Source of the DNA: Macrostomum hystrix
Taxonomy: Eukaryota; Platyhelminthes; Macrostomidae
Direction: 5' to 3'
Assembly (NCBI GenBank): GCA_950097015.1
Contig: CATNEN010000001.1
Span: 23,502,501-23,566,500, forward strand
DNA length: 64,000 bases
Of the stretch, positions 11,729 to 23,300 are shown in pieces (within the stretch, counting starts at the first letter, position 1; the number at the start of each line of letters is the position of its first letter). Under the pieces are notes generated by a model. The model was not told where the DNA came from and searched no databases. It worked only from the letters and a program-made list of their open reading frames with translations. The position numbers and the translations under genes were made by a program.

Positions 11729-14183
11729 TTTTTGTTTTCTTGGTGAAGAGACAATACAGAAATTAATATAGCAAACGCTCTAATTTTCAAGCTCGATAGG
11801 CAGAAAAAATACAAGCAGACAGTATAGAAATATAAAAATAGAAACACCTTAAAACTAATGTGCGTTTTGAGCGAGCGTTTTCGCTTTTGAACAAGCAGTT
11901 CTCGGAAAGCATACCGTTTAAAATTATTATAGTAAAACAAACACTAAATTATGTTAACGTGTAATTTTCGTCTATTTAATAGTAAGAAACATTAAAAATC
12001 AAAAGAAACATAAATTATTAATAAATTATAAAGGCGTGTAATTTAAGTTTTAAAAGTGTTGCCATTAGTAGCCCGTCAAAGTTGTTTTTAACTTGAAAGA
12101 GTGTCACAATTATTTTAAAAAGCAAAACCATAGTCGATAGGTAGTCTCCTCTTTAACTATTCTAATATTAAAAAATAACACATCTTCAATTTTTGTAATT
12201 GTTTTTTCTGGCCATATAGACTATACGAATATATTGTCCTTCGTACGAGTCAATTGTTTGCTATTTTTTATGTGGTATAAATGAATATACTATTATTATA
12301 GCCTATTAGTTAGGCCATACTGCCATAATTAATGGTAAAAAAGTGCTTGTTCTTTTCATCGAGTTATACTTATAAATATATTATTAAATTTTCCAAGTTT
12401 ATACATAAATTATTAAACATTTCGAACAGCAAAGACAAGTTAATTTCATTACCTTATTTTGTTTCACAGTAGATATATGTTCATAATTTAGTAGCATATT
12501 AACATAACGAACATAATTAGTATCTTTATATAAGAGTACTCGTTAGCAGTAGTTATAATTATGTTTTCTTTAATCCTTACAACATAAAGCTACTAGCTCT
12601 GCTAGTTATACGTGTATATTCAGTAACAAGAAGTTTTTTCTTTTATATATATTACGTTTTTATTATAAAGTATACTTGCTTCCGACGACTCGGAGGAGCT
12701 GTCAATGACTTAAGGCGGTAGAGAGTGGTAGAGGGAAGACAGACAATGTCATTCGTTATTTGCTTCTCGCCGTTTCTTTTTTGTTTTACCCATGGCTGCG
12801 GTAAGCAAACCCCAGAGAGATGTGCGGTTGCTGTTGAAGCACACAGGCGTCTCGGACTGGGTAGCAACTCCGATTTCAGCATTGAGGAACTCTTGAGGAA
12901 GTTCCTACAGTGAAAGTGAGGTCAAAGTGAAAGTGAGGACGATAGTAATGCTCATTTTGTTACAGCTCGAAGAAGCCCCACTTCGCCGGCACTGTGCACC
13001 ACCCCCATGCTTGATTAGCAAGAACTTTCAGATAATTTCTGATTAAGTTTCTGTTCGTTTAATTGCTTAAATTTAAGGACAACCTCGAATAAGACCTTAG
13101 CAAGCAGCTTGCTTCCAGTCAGATAGCTTCTCTTCAGCCATATCGGGTTTTCTCAGAGTAATATAAAATCTGGCCATAGACAGCAGAATGACAATGGGCT
13201 TGTAGAATGATAGTCTATGGCTGCCCTGCAGCTACTGGGTTTGAGGGGTAATAATATTTTATATTTCTTATCTTTGGAAGTTTCTAGAAAACTTGTGAAC
13301 AGCTATTTTGCTGGGGAGTAAATTAGTTTCAGTATATTATATTAAAAAGAAGTACGCTCGTATTTTCTGCCTCTTGTGTTTCTGAGCCTATAAACTTAAA
13401 CTATCACTTTCTCAGCATCTGGAGCGAAGCTTGAGAATATTCAAGGTTCACTCAATGTCTTGGTGGAGACAGCATTGGGAGCCACATATTTTGACAATTT
13501 CGAATGTAAAAATTGGCGATCATCAAACATTTTTAAGACATTGATGGACAAGTTGCTGATAGTCAGCGCACATGTACTTCAGTTATGAACAACGTGTTTG
13601 ATTTAAGCATTATCTTTATGTAAGATGCACTATAAAACTAGGATGCCAGGTGCATAAAATGATGTATAATAAGACTTTTGCTCTCTCTGTACATCACGCA
13701 GATCTCAGGACGAATCATATGCATTTTAGAGATAAGAAAAATTGTCTGCACAAAAACAGCTCCGTAGATTTTTACGACAAGCAAAAATTATAATTCGAAA
13801 GAAGTAAAAATATGAAACAAATCTAACAAGGCAATAACATAGGGACCCCATTGTGGTAAGCTGCCAGCCAATACCTTAAAAGTTGCATTGACGTCCAATT
13901 TATTCAATATTCTCAAAAGAAGCGACAACAAATTCAGATGTCAAATGTGAAGCAGAGAAGGAGTTCTAGACTAGACACAGTTGCTAACGTGGAAAATGTG
14001 AAGCAATGTGAATTGGTTACACAACAAAAGTGTGCCAAAATTTGGACAGAAGCATTACATCTCAATGAGGGAACCATTTAATAAAAATCGCTTCGGTTAA
14101 TTAGCAATCTTTCAAACGTTACTGCTGTGAGTAGTTTGCGACGAACATAGATTTTTTTAAAATAATTCAATGACTTCCAGGGC
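11729..14183. other. AT-rich intergenic region, no gene recognised
   Basis: Lies between the RIOK2 start and the GPCR stop codon. The first part must hold the RIOK2 promoter, but no TATA or other clear element was identified. Two small overlapping open frames at 12652-12913 show no domain or splice support. Confidence 0.5.
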
Positions 14184-16398
14184 TCAGTCAGGAGTCACTT
14201 CACTCCATCGTGCCATCACCGCCCGCACTCTGTCCTCGTCGACTTCGTCAGCGAACAACTCGCTGGCCCAGTCGTCACGCACCAGGCTGCAGTTCTTGAA
14301 GTCGTGCGGCTTTGGTCCGTCAGCTGCGTCAGCTTCTGACAGGTCATTGTGCCGCCTGGCCTGGGTGCGCTTGGCAAATGAAAGCGTCTTCTCACGCTGC
14401 TTCGGCGAAATCTCCGCCACGTCGTCTTTTTCTTCCTCCTCCTCCCTGCCCTCCTCGTCCACCACATCCTCCTGCTCCTCCTCCTCAACCGGTGGTGTTG
14501 GATCAGTCTCGATCTGATGCTGGTGAATGAGAGCGTCAGTCACAGATATTTCAGATTGGTCTGGGCACTGCGTGATACTGTAGGAGGTGACGTGGGTGTT
14601 TGGATTTGAGAACTTCCTGCCGAGGGCGCCGGTGCCGTGGCTCGTTCCCGTGACTCCGGCCGTGTTGGTTCCAGTGTGGCCTCGCCTGCTGCGTCCCTTA
14701 ACGCCGCGTCCGCCGTCGCCTCGTCCGCCGCGATTCTTTGGCTCGTTGATGTAGCTGAGCAGGCGGGTGAGTCTGTGCCTCTGGCACATCAGCACAGACA
14801 CCACGAGGCGTCGAAACTGCTCCTCGCTGATGCAGTAGATGATGAAGTTCACCGAATAGTTTGCCGAGTTCAGCATCAACCCGATGGTGATGTAGTCTGC
14901 CCAGAAAGTGCTGCAGTAGCTACCTGTCATGGCGCCGGTGATTAGGTGAAACAAAGCCAGAGGGAAGCTCAGCACTACGAAGGCTGTCGATACCACAATC
15001 AGCTTCTTAGTCACCTGTCGATCCTGAGCCTCGTCACTCGGTTTCGACTTGCGCAGGTTCTTTGTCTCGGCACTACGCAGCGACATCAGGATGATAAAGT
15101 TGCAGACGCCGGTGACAATGAATGGCACGAGTGACAGGGAGATATTATGAAACATGATGAAGTGCTTGAACAGAGGAAAGTTGATGCGACACTCAGCAAT
15201 GTACTGGCACTGCAGTCCGATGTGCCTCATTAGGCCGCGACCCTGTCGACCGCGACTGAGCAGAATCTGATGGACGCTGGTGATGTTGCCGTCCAAGCCC
15301 AGGTTTTCCTTGTTGATGGACATTTGGGCCAGGACGCCCAGCATTGCTATGGGCTCCTCCATGACCAGACTGCCCGTACCATTGACGCCTTGACGTCTGA
15401 CTCGCGAGCAGTTCGCTAGAGCAAGAAGGGTCGGCGCCACTATAGTTGCATTCGTCGTAACATTGTACAGTCGCTTCGGGTATCTGAAGCTCTCTTTGTT
15501 AAAGCTGAACATGGACGGAATGCAGACCAGACTGGCGGTGATCGTCAGGGCCACCACAGCCGCCCGGGCATTGCGCAGGTTGAAGAAACGCATCCAACGA
15601 AACGGATCGGTCACTACCAGGGCTCGCTCGATGCTGAATAGCACGATGATGTACACGGAAACCATCGTGGTGGTGTGCGAGAAGTACATGCGGATGTTGC
15701 ACATCGGGTAGGAGTTCAACAGCAGCGACAGGAAATTCAGCGGGTGCAAGTTCAAGGCCGGACGTAGCATCATTTGCTGCGACATGAGCAGAACATTAAA
15801 GACAAGAGTGGTTGAGTCGGCCAGTGCGAGGGCTCGCAGGTAGAAGGTACTGGACTGGTTCCGGCGCGACTTGTTGTAGCCCAGTATGCGGAAGGACAAA
15901 ATGTTTCCTGCCAATAGTTGGATTAGTTATAATATCTTGATAAAAACAGCCTACTTTTAGTAGGTAGGATAAGAATGGAAAGGGCGGTCTAACCCGTCTG
16001 CCTCTCGCATCAAGGTCCCTGAGCTCGATTCCGTGGAGAGAAGGCTTCGGGGTTGTTCAACTAAGAGGGCCAAATCCTAAGGCACAGTCTGACAAAAAAA
16101 ACTCTGGGAAAATATACACCCCTGTGTGAGTGCTCAGGAGTCAGCCGAATGGACGGAATCGGCTCTCGCTGGCTGTCTGCAAATGAAGTGCCTGCGTCAA
16201 CAGCCCTCCTGCAAATATAAAAATCTCGAGTGGTGGAACCTAAAAAAGCAGTCGGACTTGTCTGTTTCTCTGATCTGTACGCATTAAATAAAAGTACACG
16301 AGCCCTCCGTACCGATCAGTCCGAATACAACCAGAGGCATGGCCACCGCGTAGCAGGCCCACAGTACTGGCTTGTGAGCCAGGTACATGATGGGAATT
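14184..16398 (-). CDS. Class A (rhodopsin-like) GPCR, peptide-receptor type, N-terminus missing
   Basis: Two exons on minus: 16313-16398 and 14184-15907, joined in phase 1 so that TM1 reads VVFGLIGNILSF with the conserved GN. TM2 has LALAD. TM3 ends SIERALVV, with ER in place of DRY. TM6 has a FPLALFH kink and TM7 reads NYSVNFIIY, an NPxxY-like motif, then a helix-8 start EEQFRRLV. Cysteines before TM3 (MCNI) and in loop 2 (LQCQYIAEC) can form the usual disulphide. Extracellular loop 2 is unusually long, with NVT, NAT, NCS, NGT and NIT glycosylation sites. The C-terminal tail is about 200 residues with an acidic run. The pattern resembles invertebrate FMRFamide and myosuppressin receptors; the ligand cannot be read from sequence. 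The exon at 16398 opens after an acceptor, so at least one upstream exon with the start codon is unidentified. Confidence 0.9.
15980..16215 (+). mobile_element. Diverged SINE family 1 copy in GPCR intron
   Basis: Retains the B box (gagctcgattcc), the aaggcttcgggg segment, cctgtgtgagtgctcaggag and a 3' part near cagccctcctgcaaat. It is internally deleted and much more diverged than the copies at 22.7 or 34.5 kb. Confidence 0.65.
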
Positions 16399-17639
16399 CT
16401 GCAATTGTTGTTGCATGAAGCATTGGAAACTGACGAATAATTCGCTATTTTATTCTTGGAAAAAGGCTAGCTTACTTTCCAACACAGCCGATTCCCATGT
16501 TGAACTCTGCAAGCAGTTTCCTCCAAGGCTTTAGCGTTTGTTACAAGCAGCAGTTGCCAGCTCCGGTTTATAAGATGAGAACCATTGGATCCTAAATGAG
16601 TATCGGAGACCTACCGTGAGCTGCTCTGGTCTGAGCACTCGTGAGCACTCTCTGCTCTCAAGGGCTGCAATGGTCCGTTGGCGTCATGAAGTCGATGCCA
16701 TTAAACTCGCCTTGGCTGTTTACGCAGGCGGGACTGGCTGGGAACAAGCGATCCGAAAGGCACCCGAGGAAGCGGGCGTTATAGTGGAGCTAAAGCCTAA
16801 TTGTTGGTCATTCAGCACCCACTGCTCCCTCCCTCCCTCTCTCCCTCCCTCCCATTTTTAGTAGCCTGGCAAATTGCGCCTTCGATAATCCATCCTGTAT
16901 CCAAGCGCATGCGCACGCCGTCTCTGATTGGCTGTCTGGCCAGGGCAGCAATCGCGTGCAATAATCCCCTCGCACAGGCATCTATCTTCACTCCCGGGCC
17001 ATGTGCAGGCTGTGGGCAGGCAGTCATTTCTGCCAATGAGGAAAACTTGTTGCACCCAGGCATCGCTATCCCTAAATCTCCATATTTTCTAATGCATGTC
17101 GCTTGTGTGCAGGCTGGAAAACGGATTCGGTGGCTGTCATAGTTGAATGCTTTCAAGGCTCCCAGAGTGTTCCTGAGGCATTGGGTTTAGAGGTAGCGAT
17201 CCGTCGTGTTGTTCCCCAATCGGACCAGTTGTGATTTTTCTGTGCAACTTCAGCTACCCCCGTTACCAAACGCACTTTAAGTTAGAAAAAAGTACTTCAA
17301 GGATACATCGAATGTTCGCTGTTCGGTGTCGCTTGTGAAAATGTATAACAGAAACGAATAAATTACGAGACTTCATAGATTCCTAGCCTCATTAAACATT
17401 CTATAGGGATCATACCAAATGAAATTCTGTTCGCAACGTTGATAAACGCTCGCTAGCCGCTGCTTAGATAAAAGCTATAAATAAATTATATGAAAGTACC
17501 AAGCATGTTTGGAAATGAAGGCGATAAAATAACGCTTTAAATATCTTGTGTTGCCATGCTTTTGGCCTTTCTTAAGTGCAGGGTTTTGCAAAGAAAACAT
17601 AGAACAAAATACACTGATCTATTACGATTCGGATAGAAA
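16399..17639. other. Upstream flank of the GPCR, possible first exon and promoter
   Basis: Must contain or precede the missing GPCR first exon. A moderately GC-rich stretch at about 16870-17150 has overlapping open frames on both strands but no recognisable domain. A pyrimidine CCCT run lies at about 16828-16855. No start exon could be chosen with confidence. Confidence 0.4.
16905..16931 (-). promoter_or_regulatory. NRF1-like palindrome plus CCAAT box
   Basis: gcgcatgcgc at 16905-16914 is a perfect NRF1-type palindrome, and attgg at 16927-16931 reads CCAAT on the GPCR strand. Together in a GC-richer patch about 500 bp upstream of the first known GPCR exon they resemble a TATA-less promoter. 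This is inference from motifs only. Confidence 0.3.
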
Positions 17640-18455
17640 AATAGCACACTTTGGATAAGAAAATGACACTTACGATTAGAAAATGACACTTTCGATTAGA
17701 AAATGACACTTACGATTAGAAAATGACACTTACGATAAGAAAATGACACTTACGATAAGAAAATGACACTTTCGATAAGAAAATGACACTTTCGATTAGA
17801 AAATGACACTTACGATAAGAAATGACACTTTCGATTAGAAAATGACACTTTCGATTAGAAAATGACACTTACGATAAGAAAATGACACTTTCGATTAGAA
17901 AATGACACTTTCGATAAGAAAATGACACTTTCGATTAGAAAATGACACTTACGATAAGAAATGACAATTTCGATTAGAAAATGACACTTTCGATTAGAAA
18001 ATGACACTTTCGATTAGAAAATGACACTTTCGATTAGAAAATGACACTTTGGATAAGAAAATGACACTTACGATAAGAAAATGACACTTACGATAAGAAA
18101 ATGACACTTTCGATTAGAAAATGACACTTTCGATTAGAAAATGACACTTTCGATTAGAAAATGACACTTACGATAAGAAAATGACACTTCCAAAAAGAAA
18201 ATGACACTTCTGATAAGAAAATGACACTTCTGATAAGAAAATGACGTACTCTTCATATAAGAAAATGGCACTCTTCCGATTAGAAAATGACACTCTTCCG
18301 ATAAGAAAATGACACTCTTCCGATAAGAAAATGACACTCTTCCGATAAGAAAATGACACTCTTCCGATTAGAAAATGAAATTCTTCCGGTTAGAAAATGA
18401 CACTCTTCCGATTAGAAAATGACACTCTTCCGATTAGAAAAATGACACTTTCAAA
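17640..18455. repeat. Minisatellite, 20-bp unit
   Basis: About 40 copies of ttcgattagaaaatgacact, with acgataag and tcttccgat variants concentrated towards the right end. The right block uses a 22-bp spacing (cactcttccgat). No coding support. Confidence 0.93.
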
Positions 18456-19060
18456 AAGAAATTTAAAAAACTTATTATTATAAAATGGCACACTTAATTT
18501 TCTCGGTTTTTAGGCATGAGCAACAAACTAGCTGCCAAACTAGGTTGATAAGCGAGCGAACAGTTTGAGCGGACAAGAGCTAAGTAGATTACAAATACCA
18601 TTCTTAAAGCTTCTCAACCTAAAATTGATTCTGTCAGGTGAGCTGCCACCAGTACGTGACCAAGATTAAATATATTACCTCATAACCTCCTTATGAGGTA
18701 GGTTATGTACACTTTTGTGTATTTTTTCCGATCGCCTTACTAGGAGGAATCAGGTGAGCCTTAATTTCCTGCGACACCGGGTGTTTCCTTGCTTATTGGA
18801 TAGTTTATGAGTTATAGCTTTGACAGGCAATCAAAACAAGGCCGCCAAACAAGGCAGTCGGGAGAGAACTACAAAAATAGGTATAATGTAGATAAAATGC
18901 AAAACACTTCAACAAAATGATCGACTGACTGGGTAGTCATACTAATTTACTCAAATATGGCAGCCTCAATGCACTGCATCATAACAAATTACACCCATTG
19001 TTTATAATAGTAACGTCTCATGTGACGACAGACACATTTTTAACCTAACATAGAAACCAA
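18456..19060. other. Unique spacer, no gene recognised
   Basis: No exon, RNA gene or dispersed repeat recognised between two minisatellites. Confidence 0.5.
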
Positions 19061-19830
19061 TCCTGAACTGCCACTGAACCAATCCTGAACTGCCACTGAA
19101 CCAATCCTGAACTGCCACTGAACCAATCCTGAACTTCCACTGAACCAATCCTGAACTGCCACTGAACCAATCCTGAACTGCCACTGAACGAATCCTGAAC
19201 TGCCACTGAACCAATCCTGAACTGCCACTGAACCAATCCTGAACTGCCACTGAACTAATCCTGAACTGCCACTGAACCAATCCTGAACTGCCACTGAACC
19301 AATCCTGAACTGCCACTGAACGAATCCTGAACTGCCACTGAACCAATCCTGAACTGCCACTGAACCAATCCTGAACTGCCACTGAACTAATCCTGAACTG
19401 CCACTGAACCAATCCTGAACTGCCACTGAACCAATCCTGAACTGCCACTGAACCAATCCTGAACTGCCACTGAACTAATCGTGAACTGCCCCTGAACGAA
19501 TCCTGAACTGCCACTGAACCAATCCTGAACTGCCCCTGAACCAATCCTGAACTGCCACTGAACCAATCCTGAACTACCACTGAACCAATCCTGAACTACC
19601 ACTGAACCAATCCTGAACTGCCACTGAACCAATCCATAACTGCCACTGAACCAATCCTGAACTACCACTGAACCAATCCATAACTGCCACTGAACCAATC
19701 CTGAACTACCACTGAACCAATCCTGAACTGCCCCTGAACGAATTCTGAACTGCCACTGAACCAATCCTGAACTGCCCCTGAACGAATCCTGAACTGCCAC
19801 TGAACCAATCCTGAAACGCCCCTGAACTCA
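19061..19830. repeat. Minisatellite, 22-bp unit
   Basis: About 35 copies of gaaccaatcctgaactgcca followed by ct. Variants (gaactaatcc, gaacgaatcc, ctaccact, gcccctg) alternate with a longer period at several places, for example repeating groups between 19140 and 19460, indicating higher-order duplication. All three minus-strand frames stay open, a periodicity artefact. Confidence 0.93.
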
Positions 19831-20163
19831 ACAAAAATCCCTGAAGAGCCATATATATTTTCGCTTCAGTAAATTTAGTCTTATAAAAGTGTGTCAAGAA
19901 TTTTTATTTTGCAATCGCTTTAGTGCTTGATTATACAATGTGATAGATTGATATTAAATGTCGTAAAAAGTTTTTGGGTAACTTACTAACCAACTGAACA
20001 AAGCAAACAATGCGAGCAATATAACAGGGCTAGCGCATCGCCTCTATGCCACAATGTGCCATTGCACTCTGTTTGATTAGACAGCAATTTTATGATTTTA
20101 TGGATCCTGGTCTAAATTTAGCGCTAAAAGCTGTCTGTCTGCAGCTGCAACAACAATGCATTA
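19831..20163. other. Upstream flank of CFAP221, nothing recognised
   Basis: Unique sequence between the 22-bp array and the putative X-box. No exon seen. Confidence 0.5.
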
Positions 20164-20186
20164 GTCACGCTAGCAACTAGCGTGAC
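20164..20186 (+). promoter_or_regulatory. Candidate RFX X-box in a perfect inverted repeat upstream of CFAP221
   Basis: gtcacgctagcaac at 20164-20177 fits the ciliary X-box consensus GTNRCC-N(0-3)-RGYAAC with one mismatch. It also forms the left arm of a perfect 10-bp inverted repeat (gtcacgctag, spacer caa, ctagcgtgac). It lies about 180-200 bp before the ATG of a ciliary gene, a sensible position for RFX control. Motif match only. Confidence 0.4.
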
Positions 20187-20364
20187 AAACTTCTGAAGTT
20201 CGAAATGTACTAAAATTAGCAAGACAATAACTTTCAATAACTTTCAGCCCAGCCGAGATTTTCTCCTCATGAAACCGACGCCGCGTTGAGCACGGGCTCT
20301 GTGAGAAAGCAAATTTGAGAACGCCGCTAATTTAAAATTGCGAATCGGCCAAATCAGCTAAGAG

Positions 20365-23300
20365 ATGTCGGAGTCTGGAGGCCTGCTTTTGGCCTCCGCC
20401 ATGTCTGGCACCGGCTCTGTGGGTCTGAGAGATACAACAGAGCTGGGTGAGCAGCAGCAGCAGCAGCAGAAACCAGTGCTACTCATTGACAAGGATGATT
20501 TGATTGCTTACCCGGAAACTGAAAGGCGACCGGTACCAAACTACTTCTTGGACACGCGTAAGATACATTGCAGCTTTTAGCTTTTAAATTAAATTTTGCG
20601 CAGTGTAGCGATCGAATGTACAATCGATCGAATCTCTCTCCCCTGGTGTACATGCAGTTGTGCGCAGTCTAGCGAATGTACAATCGGTTGAATCTCTCTC
20701 CTCTGGTGTACATGCAGTTGTGCGCAGTCTAGCGAATGTACAATCGGTTGAATCTCTCTCCTCTGGTGTACATGCAGTTGTGCGCAGTCTAGCGAATGTA
20801 CAATCGGTTGAATCTCTCTCCTCTGGTGTACATGCAGTTGTGCGCAGTCTAGCGAATGTACAATCGGTTGAATCTCTCTCCCCTGGTGTACATGCAGTTG
20901 TTCGCAGTCAAGCGAATGTACAATCGGTTGAATCTCTCTCCTCTGGTGTACATGCAGTTGTGCGCAGTCTAGCGAATGTACAATCGGTTGAATCTCTCTC
21001 CTCTGGTGTACATGCAGTTGTGCGCAGTCTAGCGAATGTACAATCGATCGAATCTCGCCCCGTCATAAGCTTCCTGATATATCACTATCACCGCAACCCA
21101 CCGTGCCATTCAACAGAGATCTTCAACAAGATGGGCCGTAACGCCATAGTGCAGGCGCATCCATCCGTGGTCCATTTTGCCGGCTTTTCGCCCAACCAGA
21201 TCCACGTGCGCAAAGTGAAATTCGCCAACGTCAGCACAGAGGTGGCCAGATTTCACATCCTGCCACCGGAGACGCCATTCTTCAAGCTGACCTACCAGAA
21301 GCGGGACCGCCTCGTGCCGGGATTCTCTGTCGAATGTGTCCTGGAATTTCGACCTACGGAGGTTCGGTATTACTACGATGCACTACGGATTCACAGCAAG
21401 GTAGGGTTCAGTATTGGACTCTAACCGGCTTGCAGGTTGTCAGTTTACGAGGGTAATCGAAGTTTTTCTTTCACAAAAAACCCTTTCAGGACGACAAGAA
21501 CAACCTCATCATCCCGATTCACGCCTATCCAGTGCTGGGCTACAACGAATTCCCAAAGCAGGTGAAATTTCCACCCATTCCCGTTGGCTACCGGCGCACG
21601 CAAATCATTCCCCTGCGCTCCCGGGCTCCGGTTGAGTTCGAATTCGAGATCAAGATCATTCACGCCAACCCGGTGTTCACGGTCGAACCGTTGAGCGGCT
21701 CGATTCCAGCCAACGGCGAGGTAGACGTCGCAGTGACCTTCGCTCCCATCGATTTCGTCACAGCCGAGATGACCATGGAGCTGCGCGTCTCTCAGTTCAA
21801 CTTCGCCCCGCTCACCTGCCACATTATGGGCCACTCGGCGCCGGGCATGGAGCGGGACAAGGTGTACCACACCTACGGGGTCGAGGATCCCAGCGATCCA
21901 GCAGCCCTTCGCCAGAGCCTCGATCCCAGGGCTTTTTCGCCTCTGGAGAGAGCTCGCAGAAACAGAATGCGAGCTTCGGCCGTCAGTCAGGGCTCGCAAC
22001 AGCAGCAGCAGCAGCAGCTCTCCCTGCCACAGCCGCGAGTTCGCCAGCCAGTTGAGCACAATGGCTTGCGTATTCCGCCCAACCTGGACAGTCCGTTCGC
22101 GGTCGCACAGGTACTCAACCAGAAACAGGGTCGACTCAAGATGAAGGAGCTGCGCGATGCGCTTGAGAAGTCGGCGACAGGCTTGTCGGCGTCGCGCCAG
22201 ATGAAGGAGGCCGTGTTCGAGCAGGAGGTGACGCAGAATGTCTACGAGGAGCGTCAGAACCAGCTGCGTTGGCAGGTCAAGCTGGGCGACTCGGCGCTGA
22301 CTGAGACTGAAACTGCGGCGCTGCTAGCCGAAAGGGAGATGGCCTGGGTGTACTACAGGGTGAGTTGGAGCTGTGCACTCAACAAGCTTCTGAGTTGGCT
22401 CATTAATCATTAGCCAAACGGTATTATAAGTACGGGCGTTTCACAACCACTTGATGTGATCTGCTGCAACGTTTAATGAAGCTTGGAGTGTCCTGAACCA
22501 ATTTTTTGTGGCTATAACCCAGTTTGAAGATATCTGATTACCTGCTCTTCAAATGGCCAATCAGACGTGCTCAAAGTCCTCAAGTCCTCAAGCTCTCTCG
22601 CACTGCACTAAAGTTTATCGATTTTTCTTCAAAGATGCGAACAACTTTTTTTCACTGGTATCACACGGTCAGTGTTACCCCATAATAATAATATTAATAA
22701 CTGCAGGAGTTGCTCTGGGCAATGGCACATCGTTTGGTGACAATAGACCCGCAGCCTGCGAGGAGGCAATTCTGCCCATTTCACTGAGCACACGCGCACA
22801 CAGACACTGTACGCAGGCATGCGCTCACACAGGTGTGTACATCTGCCCTGACTTTCTCATCGTCAGGCAGTGTACACTCTCACTGTGCCTTGGAGGTTGG
22901 CCATCAAAGCCGTAAATTGCACTAGAAGCCCCGAAGCCTTCTCTCTGCGGCTGCGCCCCAAATGAATGTGGCCTCGCCGCGGAATCGAGCTCAGGGACCT
23001 TGGCGCGAGAGGCAAACGCGTTAGACCGCTCTGCCACCGACCCCTCTCAGTGTTACCCATATTGCTAGCGCATAGTTACAAAACAAGTGCTCGCAAATTG
23101 TCACGATATTGTTCATAAGTCCTGCCATAACCAGTTATTGCTATCTACAGTTACAATAGCATTCTGTACCCTAGTGAGCCTTTCAAGGTCGTCACTAAAA
23201 GTACGCGCTGAACTCTTAATAGCGAATAGACGAGCTATGTTACGCGTGGCGTTAGAAATTTACCGCATCGGGTTCGCTAGATGCGTCTGTAAAAAAGCGG

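Noticed and set aside
19002-19800. Minus-strand VQDWFSGSSGLVQWQFRIGS frames
   Set aside because: 22-bp minisatellite with all three minus frames open in the same 22-residue cycle; no gene features at either end.
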